The notes under the pieces: generated by a model
What the model was told of the DNA's origin: nothing
Database searches by the model: none
The model's input: only the letters and a program-made list of their open reading frames with translations
Position numbers and translations under genes: made by a program
From: Odontesthes bonariensis
Lineage: Eukaryota > Chordata > Actinopteri > Atheriniformes > Atherinopsidae
Length of the DNA: 64,000 nt
Direction of reading: 5' to 3'
NCBI RefSeq assembly: GCF_027942865.1
Contig: NC_134516.1
Location: forward strand, 25,937,322-26,001,321
Part shown: positions 41,666-52,629 of the stretch, piece after piece
How the letters are laid out: every line of letters starts with the position of its first letter
Numbering within the stretch: the stretch's first letter is position 1

Positions 41666-43769
41666 ATAGGCTACAAAAAAGTGATCACAGCCAAATATGA
41701 CAAAAGATTAGGCTAGCCTTTCATTTCTGACAGTTGAACATTGCACATCTACTAACCTTAAAACTAAATAAATGAGAGCAACAACCGTCTTTTTTTTTCT
41801 TCTTAAAAGATGTTTTATATTTTTTTCATATAATTTGCTGATGGCAATTATAGAATGTGAGTGCTTGTGTTATATTGAAAGCGAGGTTGGGTGTGTCAAT
41901 GAATATAGACAACACTGAGGGGTTTTTTTTAGGTGCTGTACAAGCAAATCATAGCGTCTCTGTACAATGACAGAGACCTTTCGGTAACACTTCACAATAC
42001 TGACTGTGTATTAGAGTGTACATTCCGTTCACTTATTTCCTACTTTGCCCGGACTTCCAGTGTAGCCTAACTCCTGGCCAATTCCCACCTTCTCCAGTCT
42101 TACAGCATAACTCGCCGCGACACTTACCATGTAATACGCAAAACTACCCCATCTTTTTGTTCATGGCGGTTGTGTATGTATACATGTGAGCGGACAAGCT
42201 TTACCCTTATTCCAGGGATTTATTATGTTTGTCTTACAGCCTTGTATGATTGAGAATAAGAATATGTTGAGAAATGGACAAAACAAAGTGTCCCTGACAT
42301 AAAATAACAGAGTTGCACTGATTTTTCTTATTCATGTTGTTCCTTCGTTTAGCTAATACTACTACTGCTTTGATTACCCACTGAAGCCTCTTCCTGTCTG
42401 CCTCAGTGCAGGTCCCAGCGGGCTCTCAATACAAGGTCTTCAGCAGTTTGGTGTCTAGATTGTTCAATCTGGACAATGTGGTGGTCCTCCTCACTGTTGG
42501 GCCCATGTCAGGATTGCTGGAGATTACAATAAAATACACCCTGACATAGCCTACAGTTAAGAGTGAACATGTCAGACCCTGTAATGTGACCTTGCATTTT
42601 GCTCCTTTGAAGCCAAAATGTTGCAGGTGTGCGGACAAAGTGGAGTACCATTTTAATGGTTTGAATGTGTTAAAACAAAACAACTCATGTCTGTGTGGCA
42701 TGTGTTTAACTAATAGAACTAGCACTTGAACCCAAATGCACAACTCAGGAACCAAAGGAGTACCCAGTAAACAAAATAGTACAAACAACTACAAACACTT
42801 TATTCAAAACACATTCTCAACAGAACTATATAACACGCACACACACTGGTAGCAATTCAAACATTCCCTTTCATAACTATAACTAACTTAACTAACTAAC
42901 TAACAGAATAACCACAAAAAGAAACCATTAACAATTATGAACCAAAAAAGAAAATATTTTCAGTTAACTAATCACGTCATCATGTGATTGACTGTTGCAG
43001 AATCAAACGTCTTCAGGCTGCTCTGATTGGCTGTTGCAGGATCGAACGTCTTCAGGCTTCTCTGATTGGCTGTCGCAGAATCAAATGTCTTCAGGCTGCT
43101 CTGATTGGCTGTCGCAGGATCAAAGGTCTTCAGGCTGCTCGTATTGGCTGTCGCAGGATCTAACGTCTTCAGGCTGTTCTGATTGGCTGTTGCATGATCG
43201 AACGTCTTCAGGCTTCTCTGATTGGCTGTCACAGGATTAAAGGTCTTCAGGCTGCTCTGATTGGCTGTCGCAGGATCTAACGTCTTCAGGCTGTTCTGAT
43301 TGGCTGTCGCACGATCAAAGGTCTTCAGGCTGCTCTGATTGGCTGTCGCAGGATCAAAAGTCTTCAGGCTGCTCTGATTGGCTGTCGGGTCCGGGTACCA
43401 AAGTATAATCCGTTTTTCTGTCAAAACGAAAAAAACGGAAATAGCTGTCCTTTTTCCATTTTTCGTTTTAAACCAAAAACGGATTTTTCTGTCTTCCTAA
43501 AAAAAACGAAAAACCCAAATCAAATAACGGACAAAATTTGTTTTTTGGAAATTACTTTTTTCATTTTTTGTTTCTTATATTCGAACATGACGGCGGGCAG
43601 ACCGGAAGCGGAAGTAACACCAAAAATAAAAGTAGCGTGCTAATTTAATATCAAACATATTTTCCGCTTTTTATACACCCATTGGAGGTAGTAGACTGCA
43701 TTTATTTTAGTTAAGTGGAACTGCAACAGCTGGTTGTTTGGGAGAACGTCATAGGCTATATAAATTATG
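41666..43769. repeat. 2.2-kb tandem unit, copy 3
   Basis: Same parts as copies 1 and 2, slightly shorter (2104 bp to the next anchor). Confidence 0.85.
42976..43388 (-). repeat. 39-bp minisatellite, about 10.5 copies (array 3)
   Basis: Same unit. Variant GGCTGTTCTG units recur about 117 bases apart. Confidence 0.9.
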
Positions 43770-43889
43770 ATAGGCTACAAAAAAGTGATCACAGCCAAAT
43801 ATGACAAAAGATTAGGCTAGCCTTTCATTTCTGACAGCTGAACATTGCACATCTACTAACCTTATAACAAAATAAACGAGAGCAACAAA
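43770..43889. repeat. 2.2-kb tandem unit, copy 4 (first 120 bp only)
   Basis: Ends at GAGAGCAACAA, where an inverted LINE fragment begins. The family resumes only at about 60880. Confidence 0.8.
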
Positions 43890-43893
43890 TTTG

Positions 43894-44080
43894 TCCTCTA
43901 ATTTTTCCAGTCTGGGACATTGGACAAAGAGGTGGTAGACTGTCTCTGACCGAGGGCAGAACGGACAGGAGACATCCAGTGGAGGATCGTACATGGGGCC
44001 ATAGCTACAAACAGGTATCTGGTGCACCTCGATCCTGGCACAGGGGATGGCTGTCCGTTCTGCCCTCGGTCAGAGACAGT
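43894..44080. mobile_element. Tx1/L1-like LINE 3' fragment in hairpin arrangement
   Basis: 43894-43968 is an inverted and 43961-44080 a direct copy of the LINE 3' coding region that is complete at 48612-49010. The arms 43939-43968 and 44051-44080 are perfect 30-bp complements around an 82-base loop. The direct part continues after the LTR-like insertion at 46295. Confidence 0.8.
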
Positions 44081-46294
44081 TGTAGCGTTGTTCTTACAGT
44101 CTCAAATAAACCTTACCTCGAATTCAGGGCACCACCTACCTAGGTTTTGACTTAATTTAAGTCACAGTCAGGTAGGAAAACCGTTCGAAATCTTACGATC
44201 CTGGTGTTAAATTAATCATTCAATTAATATTCAATTAATATTCAGTCTCATATCTCGCTACTTTCGTGAAGTTCTCGTTTGGTTGGACAGACATTACGTA
44301 AAGAAAGCATACGACACAATCTGTGATTATAACATATATATATATAGATATATGAGCTGTTTATTACAATGATATGATCTTAGATATGAACCTTTAAACA
44401 AACAGGAGATGCATTGAATATGGGTAATTATATAAAAACACTTAGTGAATATAAAATAAAATATGGGAATGGAGAGTTACTGGATTTATTCAAATAGTTT
44501 GGGTTGGCTGACTATTTGAATCTAAATACTGACATTTCGGATTAATGTATCATTCTGTGAAAGCCTCGAGACATCCATCAAACCCACCTTAAGGTGAAAA
44601 CGGGTCGGTCTTACTGTGCTGAAGTTCTGTTTAGTCGGTTCGGACCACGGTAACGGCCACGCGGGTCCGAGGGGATTTCTCTTCCGCTCTCTGGGCCTTC
44701 CTGGCTGTGGTGGCTGACTTTAGCGGACTTCTCAGTTGCTTCTTTGATGAAGTGAACTTAAGTTCACAGAAGATTAATAAAAGGTTGCTTGGAGTTGGCT
44801 TTCTTGGTAGGAAAAGGTGATGATGGCGTGAAACAGCGGAGGTTAGGACGTGCGACGTAGAAGGACGTGGATGGCGAGGGACGAACAAAAACACGTAAAA
44901 CGTGCATCTTCAGAGTATTTCAATCTGTTTCTTTGTTCGGGTCTTTCTTTCTCGTCTCCGGGGTCTCACTGGGTTCTGGAGGGTCTCCTCCGGTCGTCCG
45001 CTGCATCGTTATCCACACGTCCTTCCGCTCTCTCCTGAGATTATGGGAAAACTCCCAAACTCCGGCGAGCTCTTCTCTTCTGCTTAAACCATCTCTAAAA
45101 GTCTCTGAGCAGCTGTTCTCTGCTCAAATCTCCTTCTGAAACTCTGGGTTGGAACCCTTCTGGAACAAGAGGCAAGAAGCAAGAGAGCAGACGCCTGAAG
45201 CGAGCCAGCAAACGAGAGAACTAGAGAGAGCGTGTTTTCCGCGGGTTCCGGGTTTTGACACTCGGAGGCGGGGCTTACACTACTTTTTCAGCCAATGACA
45301 TGCTTGAACTGTGTGCATGTCTGTGTAAGGTGATCTGTGCTATATGGGGATTTCTGGATTTAGACAAAGAAAACTCTTATTTCTCCATTACTCCCATCTC
45401 ATAGAACATTTGTCTCCGTGATTGTGAAAACACCACATCTTGTTAAGATATGCAGATTAAAGATATAACATAGACTTGTAATATAAAGACATCAAAATAA
45501 CACACATGATAAAGACAATTATGACTTTCAAAATTCAGATGAATATCTATGAAATCGTGACATATGAATAGTGAGTCACACAATGTTCATTTTCTGTGTT
45601 AACAATGGGGACACTAAACAAATACCAAATAGATACCGAAGGGACATCGTTAGAAGTTACTAGTTGCATATATTGTCCATTTTACTGAGTCCTCTGGGAT
45701 TTAAATGTTCAACTAATCAACACTGCAGACCACTAGGGGGCAATGTGGTTCCATCAGGCAGGTTGGGCATTTTCCAACAAGTTTGTTTCTTCGTCAATAT
45801 TTAAGCCAGAATCGTACAAATTGTCTCTATATGCGTCTTGTGATCAAGCTGGAAACCTGAAAGAAATTGTACACGGTTATCAAACACATTTAATATAGTT
45901 TTAAGATTCGACTAAAAGTGAGCCTTAGTGAAGTCTTCTCAGTTCGTATGTAGCCATCTGGTCGGTTTGCTGGTGAAAAGGGGTGTTAAAGTGTCAACTT
46001 TCGAGTTATGGTCTAGATAAGATAGTGAGGTCTCCAACATCTCCAACAGAAAGGTTCTTTGTTCATTCGAATTTTCCAATTTTTATGGCAAGTGTCTGTT
46101 ACGAGTTCGACTCCCCAAAAGCTTTTAAGAGGGCAGGAAGTGAACGTAAATTAGGCAGTTTCTGTCTCTTTTTCCTTTGTGGAAAGAAAATGAAGATCTG
46201 GTTTATATCCACATACGTAAACATCCCCCACAGGAATGTTGGTTTTGTCAAAGTTTGAAAAACTCTTAATCCACACGGCACTGTGACTGCTACA
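44081..46294. mobile_element. LTR-like insertion (probable solo LTR), 4-bp target duplication
   Basis: Begins TGTAGC and ends GCTACA, flanked by CAGT at 44077-44080 and 46295-46298. The uninterrupted target (AGACAGTCTACCACC) is seen at 48782-48796 and 60589-60603. An AATAAA lies near the left end (44105-44110). No gag or pol frames are present. At 2214 bp it is long for a solo LTR, so a non-autonomous LTR element is the alternative. Only small random frames occur, with a GC-richer stretch at 44620-45270. Confidence 0.7.
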
Positions 46295-46525
46295 CAGTCT
46301 ACCACCTCTTTGTCCAATGTCCCAGACTGGAGGCGCTGTTCAGACAGCTGCAGAGGTGGTTTCAGGGGTTAAGTGAGGGTTTCTCCTCCAGCCTGTTCAT
46401 CTTTGGGCCACATTATTGTGCAAGGAGGAAGGCTGTACTTCAGTTGATTAAAGGGATAATCCGGAGTAAAATGCACTTTAGATCCATTTACGGGATGTTG
46501 GGAGTACATATGTTGAGTTGACATC
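46295..46525 (+). mobile_element. Tx1/L1-like LINE 3' fragment (continuation)
   Basis: Continues the direct LINE copy of 43961-44080 across the insertion, with the codons for CPRLEALFRQLQRWFQGLSE and the downstream stop near 46521. Confidence 0.8.
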
Positions 46526-46786
46526 AAAATCTTTTTCTCTTAACGATTCCCTGTTATATTTTGGTGGGATAGCAGCACACCCACTATGCGCTTGGTCATC
46601 ACAAAGAGTGACGCCACACTTGTGCTGACATAGGAAGTGTGCTTATGGAAGATGAGCCAGATGCAGACAGATGTTTTCTACCTGTGGACACGTAATCAGA
46701 ACCAGAATTTATTGCCAAGTATGTTTGCACTTACAAGGAATCTGACTTGGTGTCGTTGGTGCAAACGATATAGATATATATACAGA

Positions 46787-46788
<2 letters not shown>

Positions 46789-46844
<56 letters not shown>

Positions 46845-46846
46845 AT
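46789..46846 (+). repeat. (CTAT)n microsatellite, composite unit 1
   Basis: About 14 tetranucleotides following GATATAGATATATATACAGAA. Confidence 0.95.
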
Positions 46847-47109
46847 AAAAGGTTGGACCTCCCAAAACCTGCTGTCCAGTCATCGACCCACACAAACCCC
46901 TGATCAAGGATCTGTTGATGCTACTGCTACATGCTAAGTCATGGACAGAAACTGCGACATTTTTCAGTAAAACTGACCAACATGAATAACGGATTCAGTC
47001 TCTGGAAAATCAATAACGGAGTGAAATAACGTTTTCAGTTCCACAATTGTGTGATGACAACAGCACAGAAATGTTATGACATCACAAAAGCAATATTCAC
47101 AAGATGGAA

Positions 47110-47336
47110 TGTCATAGATGACATCACAGCGATGTCATCAGTGACATCACCGTGATGTTATCATAGATGACATCACAGCGATGTTATCATAGATGACATC
47201 ATCGTGATGTTATCATAGATGACATCACAGCGATGTTATCATAGATGACATCATCGTGATGTTATCATAGATGACATCACAGCGATGTTATCATAGATGA
47301 CATCACCGTGATGTTATCATAGATGACATCACAAAA
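47110..47336 (+). repeat. 26-bp TGACATCA satellite, composite unit 1
   Basis: About 8.5 units of ATAGATGACATCA plus CAGCGATGTTATC, alternating with the variant ATCGTGATG. Each holds TGACATCA and nearby inverted TGATGTTA, giving short dyads. Confidence 0.9.
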
Positions 47337-47388
47337 TGATATCTCCAGAGTTTATAAATAGAACCCCCACCTCAAGATGTATACTAGC

Positions 47389-47610
47389 TTGCCTGCTTGC
47401 TTGCCCGCTTGTTCGCCCGCTTAGTTGTAGCTTGCTCGCACGCTTGAGCTCGCCCGCTTGCTCGCCCGCTTGCTCGCCCGCTTGCTCGCCCGCATGGTCG
47501 CCCGCTTGAGCTCGCCCGCTTGGTTGCCCGCTTGCTCGCCCGCTTGTTCGCCTGCTTGAGCTTGCACGCTTTGCTGCTTGTTCGCCCGCTTGCTCGCTTG
47601 CTCGCTCACT
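47389..47610 (+). repeat. 12-bp GCTTGCTCGCCC satellite, composite unit 1
   Basis: Imperfect 12-mers (CGCTTGCTCGCC and variants with GAGCTCGCC or GGTTGCC). Open frames across it are low-complexity artefacts. Confidence 0.9.
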
Positions 47611-47684
47611 ACTTGTTAGTAATTTGTCCTAACAAGTAGACGTTACGTGATCGAGATTCATGCTGCACAATCTTTCCAACAGTC

Positions 47685-48189
47685 ATGGTATCTCTTTTGT
47701 TAGTAACAGTTAGTAAGATGGCGCCAGTGTGTGAGGCGCTCTGTAAGCCGTTCCGACTTTTGTGTGTTTTTATACTGTTTGTACTATGTGTTGCACATCA
47801 TGTTGACTGCCTGACGGTGTATAGTCGCCAAACGTTGCTTGAACTAAGAATTTCCGCCAAAGATTGGCGCAATTCAGATCGTGATGGCTATCAAAATCTG
47901 CCTCCTTTCCATTCCATTAAAAAGCAGGCAGCATAAAGTTAAACCAGAGCCCTGGTTGAATGAAACAACTCGCAATGCGAGACAGGTGTGTCGCAGAGCT
48001 GAGCGCAAGTGGAATAAGGATAAACTGGAAGTGTCTCTGCAAATATTGGGTGACTGTTGGCGTCGATATCAGTCCTCTGTGAAAAAGGCCAAAAGAAAAT
48101 ATTTCTCTGATCTTATTGCTTCAAATTCCCACAAACCTCCTGTGTTTTTTAAAGTTTTAAATTCTGAGTTTTCTGGGTGTTTTATTTGA
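47685..48189 (+). mobile_element. L2-like LINE fragment, endonuclease deleted
   Basis: Frame 1 (47685-47935) gives a hydrophobic start and LTVYSRQTLLELRISAKDW, a LINE ORF2 beginning. Frame 2 (from about 47938) gives KPEPWLNETTRNARQVCRRA and YFSDLIASNSHKPPVFFKVL, the linker between endonuclease and RT. The endonuclease coding region between them is missing, and RT is cut off at about 48186. Confidence 0.75.
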
Positions 48190-48375
48190 CATTTTGTACT
48201 GGATGTTCGTTGATACTACTCTGCCACCGCTAAGAAAATAGTGCGAGCGTGAACGAGCTGCCAAATAAAACACGACCGAAGCAACTTTTCGCAACGAAAT
48301 TTGATTTGGATTACCAGTGCACACCAGTAACCACTCCGGTGAGTTGATTATTTTGAAAACGGACGTTTATGGCAA
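48186..48375. mobile_element. rearranged piece of the TTAA MITE, composite unit 1
   Basis: 48186-48265 matches 25927-26000 directly. 48265-48370 matches the reverse complement of about 25835-25928. The order implies an inversion around the shared GTGTTTTATTT/AAATAAAACAC. Confidence 0.7.
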
Positions 48376-48611
48376 ACAGTCAAGACAGCCCCTCAGGCAT
48401 CGCCAACATTACAGGTACGACTACAGGAGAGGACAACCTCAGAAATGGACATGAAGAAACCATTGAAGGACCGAAAGGATCCTTCTGCTGAAAGACTGGC
48501 AGATACTTCTGACCAAAAGGATCCTTTTCTCTCTATCTCCTCAGCATTAAAGTTGGGAACCTGCGCACCCTGGTATGTTTAAAGGCATCAAAGTGGACGG
48601 AGTTTTTTGGC

Positions 48612-49010
48612 ATGGGACCTTCCACTGAAGGCTGTTGGCGGTCCCTGTACAAACCTCCTGTTGACAAACGGACAGGAGACATCCAGTGGAAGATCGTACA
48701 TGGGGCCATAGCTACAAACAGGTATCTGGTGCACCTCGATCCTGGCACAGGGGATGGCTGTCCGTTCTGCCCTCGGTCAGAGACAGTCTACCACCTCTTT
48801 GTCCAATGTCCCAGACTGGAGGCGCTGTTCAGACAGCTGCAGAGGTGGTTTCAGGGGTTAAGTGAGGGTTTCTCCTCCAGCCTGTTCATCTTTGGGCCAC
48901 ATTATTGTGCAAGGAGGAAGGCTGTACTTCAGTTGATTAAAGGGATAATCCGGAGTAAAATGCACTTTAGATCCATTTACGGGATGTTGGGAGTACATAT
49001 GTTGAGTTGA
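48612..49010 (+). mobile_element. Tx1/L1-like LINE ORF2 C-terminus (zf-RVT-like), 132 codons
   Basis: Open frame with the reverse-transcriptase zinc-binding pattern: KRTGDIQWKIVHGAIATNR, then CPFCPRSETVYHLFVQCPRL (CxxC...HxxxxC), then an aromatic and basic tail. This is the end of ORF2 in Tx1/L1-clade LINEs. EN and RT are absent. The copy at 60419-60817 differs by only one residue. Confidence 0.8.
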
Positions 49011-49275
49011 CATCAAAATCTTTTTCTCTTAACGATTCCCTGTTATATTTTGGTGGGATAGCAGCACACCCACTATGCGCTTGGTCATCACAAAGAGTGA
49101 CGCCACACTTGTGCTGACATAGGAAGTGTGCTTATGGAAGATGAGCCAGATGCAGACAGATGTTTTCTACCTGTGGACACGTAATCAGAACCAGAATTTA
49201 TTGCCAAGTAGGTTTGCACTTACAAGGAATCTGACTTGGTGTCGTTGGTGCAGACGATATAGATATATATACAGA

Positions 49276-49277
<2 letters not shown>

Positions 49278-49372
<95 letters not shown>
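49278..49372 (+). repeat. (CTAT)n microsatellite, composite unit 2
   Basis: About 24 tetranucleotides, longer than the 14 in unit 1. Confidence 0.95.
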
Positions 49373-49644
49373 GATCTATATAAAAGGTTGGACCTCCCAA
49401 AACCTGCTATCCAGTCATCGACCCACACAAACCCCTGATCAAGGATCTGTTGATGCTACTGCTACATGCTAAGTCATGGACAGAAACTGCGACATTTTTC
49501 AGTAAAACTGACCAACATGAATAACGGATTCAGTCTCTGGAAAATCAATAACGGAGTGAAATAACGTTTTCAGTTCCACAATTGTGTGATGACAACAGCA
49601 CAGAAATGTTATGACATCACAAAAGCAATATTCACAAGATGGAA

Positions 49645-49869
49645 TATCATAGATGACATCACAGCGATGTTATCATAGATGACATCATCGTGATGTTATC
49701 ATAGATGACATCACAGCGATGTTATCATAGATGACATCATCGTGATGTTATCATAGATGACATCACAGCGATGTTATCATAGATGACATCACCGTGATGT
49801 TATCATAGATGACATCACCGTGATGTTATCATAGATGACATCACAGCGATGTTATCATAGATGACATCA
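49645..49869 (+). repeat. 26-bp TGACATCA satellite, composite unit 2
   Basis: Same units as at 47110-47336, with a different order of the ACAGCG, ATCGTG and ACCGTG variants. Confidence 0.9.
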
Positions 49870-49925
49870 CAAAATGATATCTCCAGAGTTTATAAATAGA
49901 ACCCCCACCTCAAGATGTATACTAG

Positions 49926-50210
49926 CTTGCCTGCTTGCTTGCCCGCTTGTTCGCCCGCTTAGTTGTAGCTTGCTCGCACGCTTGAGCTCGCCCGCTTGCT
50001 CGCCCGCCTGCTCGCCCGCATGGTCGCACGCTTGAGCTCGCCCGCTTGCTCGCCCGCTTGCTCGCCCGCTTGCTCGCCCGCATGGTCGCCCGCTTGAGCT
50101 CGCCCGCTTGAGCTCGCCCGCTTGGTTGCCCGCTTGCTCGCCCGCTTGTTCGCCTGCTTGAGCTTGCACGCTTTGCCGCTTGTTCGCCCGCTTGCTCGCT
50201 CGCTCGCTCA
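49926..50210 (+). repeat. 12-bp GCTTGCTCGCCC satellite, composite unit 2
   Basis: As in unit 1 but about 60 bases longer. Confidence 0.9.
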
Positions 50211-50286
50211 CTACTTGTTAGTAATTTGTCCTAACAAGTAGACGTTACGTGATTGAGATTCATGCTGCACAATCTTTCCAACAGTC

Positions 50287-50790
50287 ATGGTATCTCTTTT
50301 GTTAGTAACAGTTAGTAAGATGGCACCAGTGTGTGAGGCGCTCTGTAAGCCGTTCCGACTTTTGTGTGTTTTTATACTGTTTGTACTATGTGTTGCACAT
50401 CATGTTGACTGCCTGACGGTGTATAGTCGCCAAACGTTGCTTGAACTAAGAATTTCCGCCAAAGATTGGCGCAATTCAGATCGTGATGGCCATCAAAATC
50501 TGCCTCCTTTCCATTCCATTAAAAAGCAGGCAGCATAAAGTTAAACCAGAGCCCTGGTTGAATGAAACAACTCGCACTGCGAGACAGGTGTGTCGCAGAG
50601 CTGAGCGCAAGTGGAATAAGGATTGACTGGAAGTGTCTCTGCAAATATTGGGTGACTGTTGGCGTCGATATCAGTCCTCTGTGAAAAAGGCCAAAAGAAA
50701 ATATTTCTCTGATCTTATTGCTTCAAATTCCCACAAACCTCCTGTGTTTTTTAAAGTTTTAAATTCTGAGTTTTCTGGGTGTTTTATTTG
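50287..50790 (+). mobile_element. L2-like LINE fragment, composite unit 2
   Basis: Near-identical to 47685-48189, but AAGGATTGACTGG has a TGA stop in place of the AAA codon of unit 1 (AAGGATAAACTGG), so it has decayed further. Confidence 0.75.
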
Positions 50791-50975
50791 ACATTTTGTA
50801 CTGGATGTTCGTTGATACTACTCTGCCACCGCTAAGAAAATAGTGCGAGCGTGAACGAGCTGCCAAATAAAACACGACAGAAGCAACTTTTCGCAACGAA
50901 ATTTGATTTGGATTACCAGTGCACACCAGTAACCACTCCGGTGAGTTGATTATTTTGAAAACGGACGTTTATGGC
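50790..50975. mobile_element. rearranged piece of the TTAA MITE, composite unit 2
   Basis: Same rearranged structure as 48186-48375. Confidence 0.7.
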
Positions 50976-51187
50976 AAACAGTCAAGACAGCCCCTCAGGC
51001 ATCTTCAACATTACAGGTACGACTACAGGAGAGGACAACCTCAGAAATGGACATGAAGAAACCATTGAAGGACCGAAAGGATCCTTCTGCTGAAGGACTG
51101 GCAGATACTTCTGACCAAAAGGATCCTTTTCTCTCTATCTCCTCAGCATTAAAGTTGGGAACCTGCGCACCCTGGTATGTTTAAAGG

Positions 51188-52529
51188 TGTAACCCTGGTT
51201 AGAATTACAACACTCAGAAATACCAGTTTCCTCAAATGAATCATAGTTTCATTGCAATGTAGTTGTTTCTCGTCCAGTAGTAGAATTTATGAGCTTACCT
51301 GAACGCATCACCTGCGGGCCTCGTGTGTGAGAAGGTGAGAGAAAGAGAAAGAAAAGGAGAAGCCTCGTGCAGCCGCAGGAAAAGTGTCCCTGTTCGACGG
51401 CCAAAAGTGCTGATATTGTTGAAACTGTCGTTAGAGATTGAGTGTGGAGAGAAACTTACCTGTTGGAAGTGAAACCGATCCCGGGAGCGACTCGGACGAG
51501 TGTTTCCCAGACTTTTCGGAACTATTTTGGTGAGTTAGCTGCACCGATAGCTCGTTAGCTCTATTAGCAGTATCATTCTGGTTTAGTACACAAGAAAGAA
51601 AGCCAGCCAGAATAGTCAAATGTTAATGGTACTGAAAAATGTTTTTTGTGATACTGTGACAATATGTTGTTATTGTGTGTAGCTCAGCTGCGGCCTGTTA
51701 ACGAGGCCGAGCACGGCTCCAACTCCGTCGCTATAGCTCAGATGCTAAAATGATGCAGCATTTCATGTGTTTCATATTCCTGTAGCTAAGTTGTTTATAT
51801 TTCATTTAATGAGCTGTATTGTTTAATGTCCACTAGGAAAAAAGTAACACGGTCATTTAAGCTGATGAGTAATTACGCTGCATGTTATGCAGGCTGGTTT
51901 TGTTAGAGGGACGAATTCCTCCGCTCAACTGTGATCCACACCACTACTGTTGCCGCATGGAGACTCATGGTTCATCGGGACCAGTGTGGGCATCGGTGTG
52001 GTAGGACAGGACCCAGTCCTGAGGAGTCACACATTTTATTTGCACTTTCTTTTCTGAGATCTCAGTATTTTCTTTCTTTTACATTTTTTTTTTCCGAAAA
52101 AAACAAATTGACAAAGGAACTTAAAGAACTGTTTTCCTTGGAGGATCCTGAAGGACAGTAAACTGAAACAAACAGTGGAAACAAGGAATAAAAAGGACAA
52201 TTCGACCCATTAAAGGGGAAAGAGACATTTTTATTTTATCTTTATTATTTTCTATACCAGTACTTACCTGTTTCAGCTAATTTCATTTCATTCTGTGAAT
52301 TATTATTTTGCTTTAAGAAGAACTGTATTTCATTTAATGGGTGCAAAAACTGAACATTTCCCGTTAAAAACAAAGCTGAACGTTTCAATATAAACATTCA
52401 TACCATATTTTGTGTTGTGTGTTATGTGAGGTGGAGATCAATGCTCTCATGCTTCAGTGCTACTGCCAGTCTCCTTAGTCGAACTTAGTTGATTAGATAG
52501 AACCCAAGAAGACTAAGAGAAAGGTTACA
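51188..52529 (+). repeat. 5' LTR of gypsy element (1342 bp)
   Basis: TGTAACC start and GGTTACA end. It lacks a block of about 34 bases present in the 3' LTR at about 59501-59534 (TACCGTGACGAACG...). It should contain the promoter, but I could not place a TATA box with confidence. Confidence 0.95.
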
Positions 52530-52535
52530 TAAAAG

Positions 52536-52553
52536 TGGCGAGCCAGCCAGGAG
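52536..52553 (+). promoter_or_regulatory. primer binding site
   Basis: TGGCGAGCCAGCCAGGAG begins six bases after the LTR. TGG is complementary to a tRNA CCA end. The matching tRNA was not identified by eye. Confidence 0.6.
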
Positions 52554-52629
52554 ATTGGTCATATAGTAGCCTTTTGATCTTCCACCCCACAATACGCACC
52601 TTTTGAGATTTGAGTTCACTGAGTCAGGT

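Noticed and set aside
47421-47609. Low-complexity minus-strand frames over the 12-bp satellites (also 49867-50211)
   Set aside because: Periodic artefact of a 12-base repeat.
52603-52629. Upstream extension of gag to a TTG codon
   Set aside because: ATG 52630 is the first in-frame ATG.
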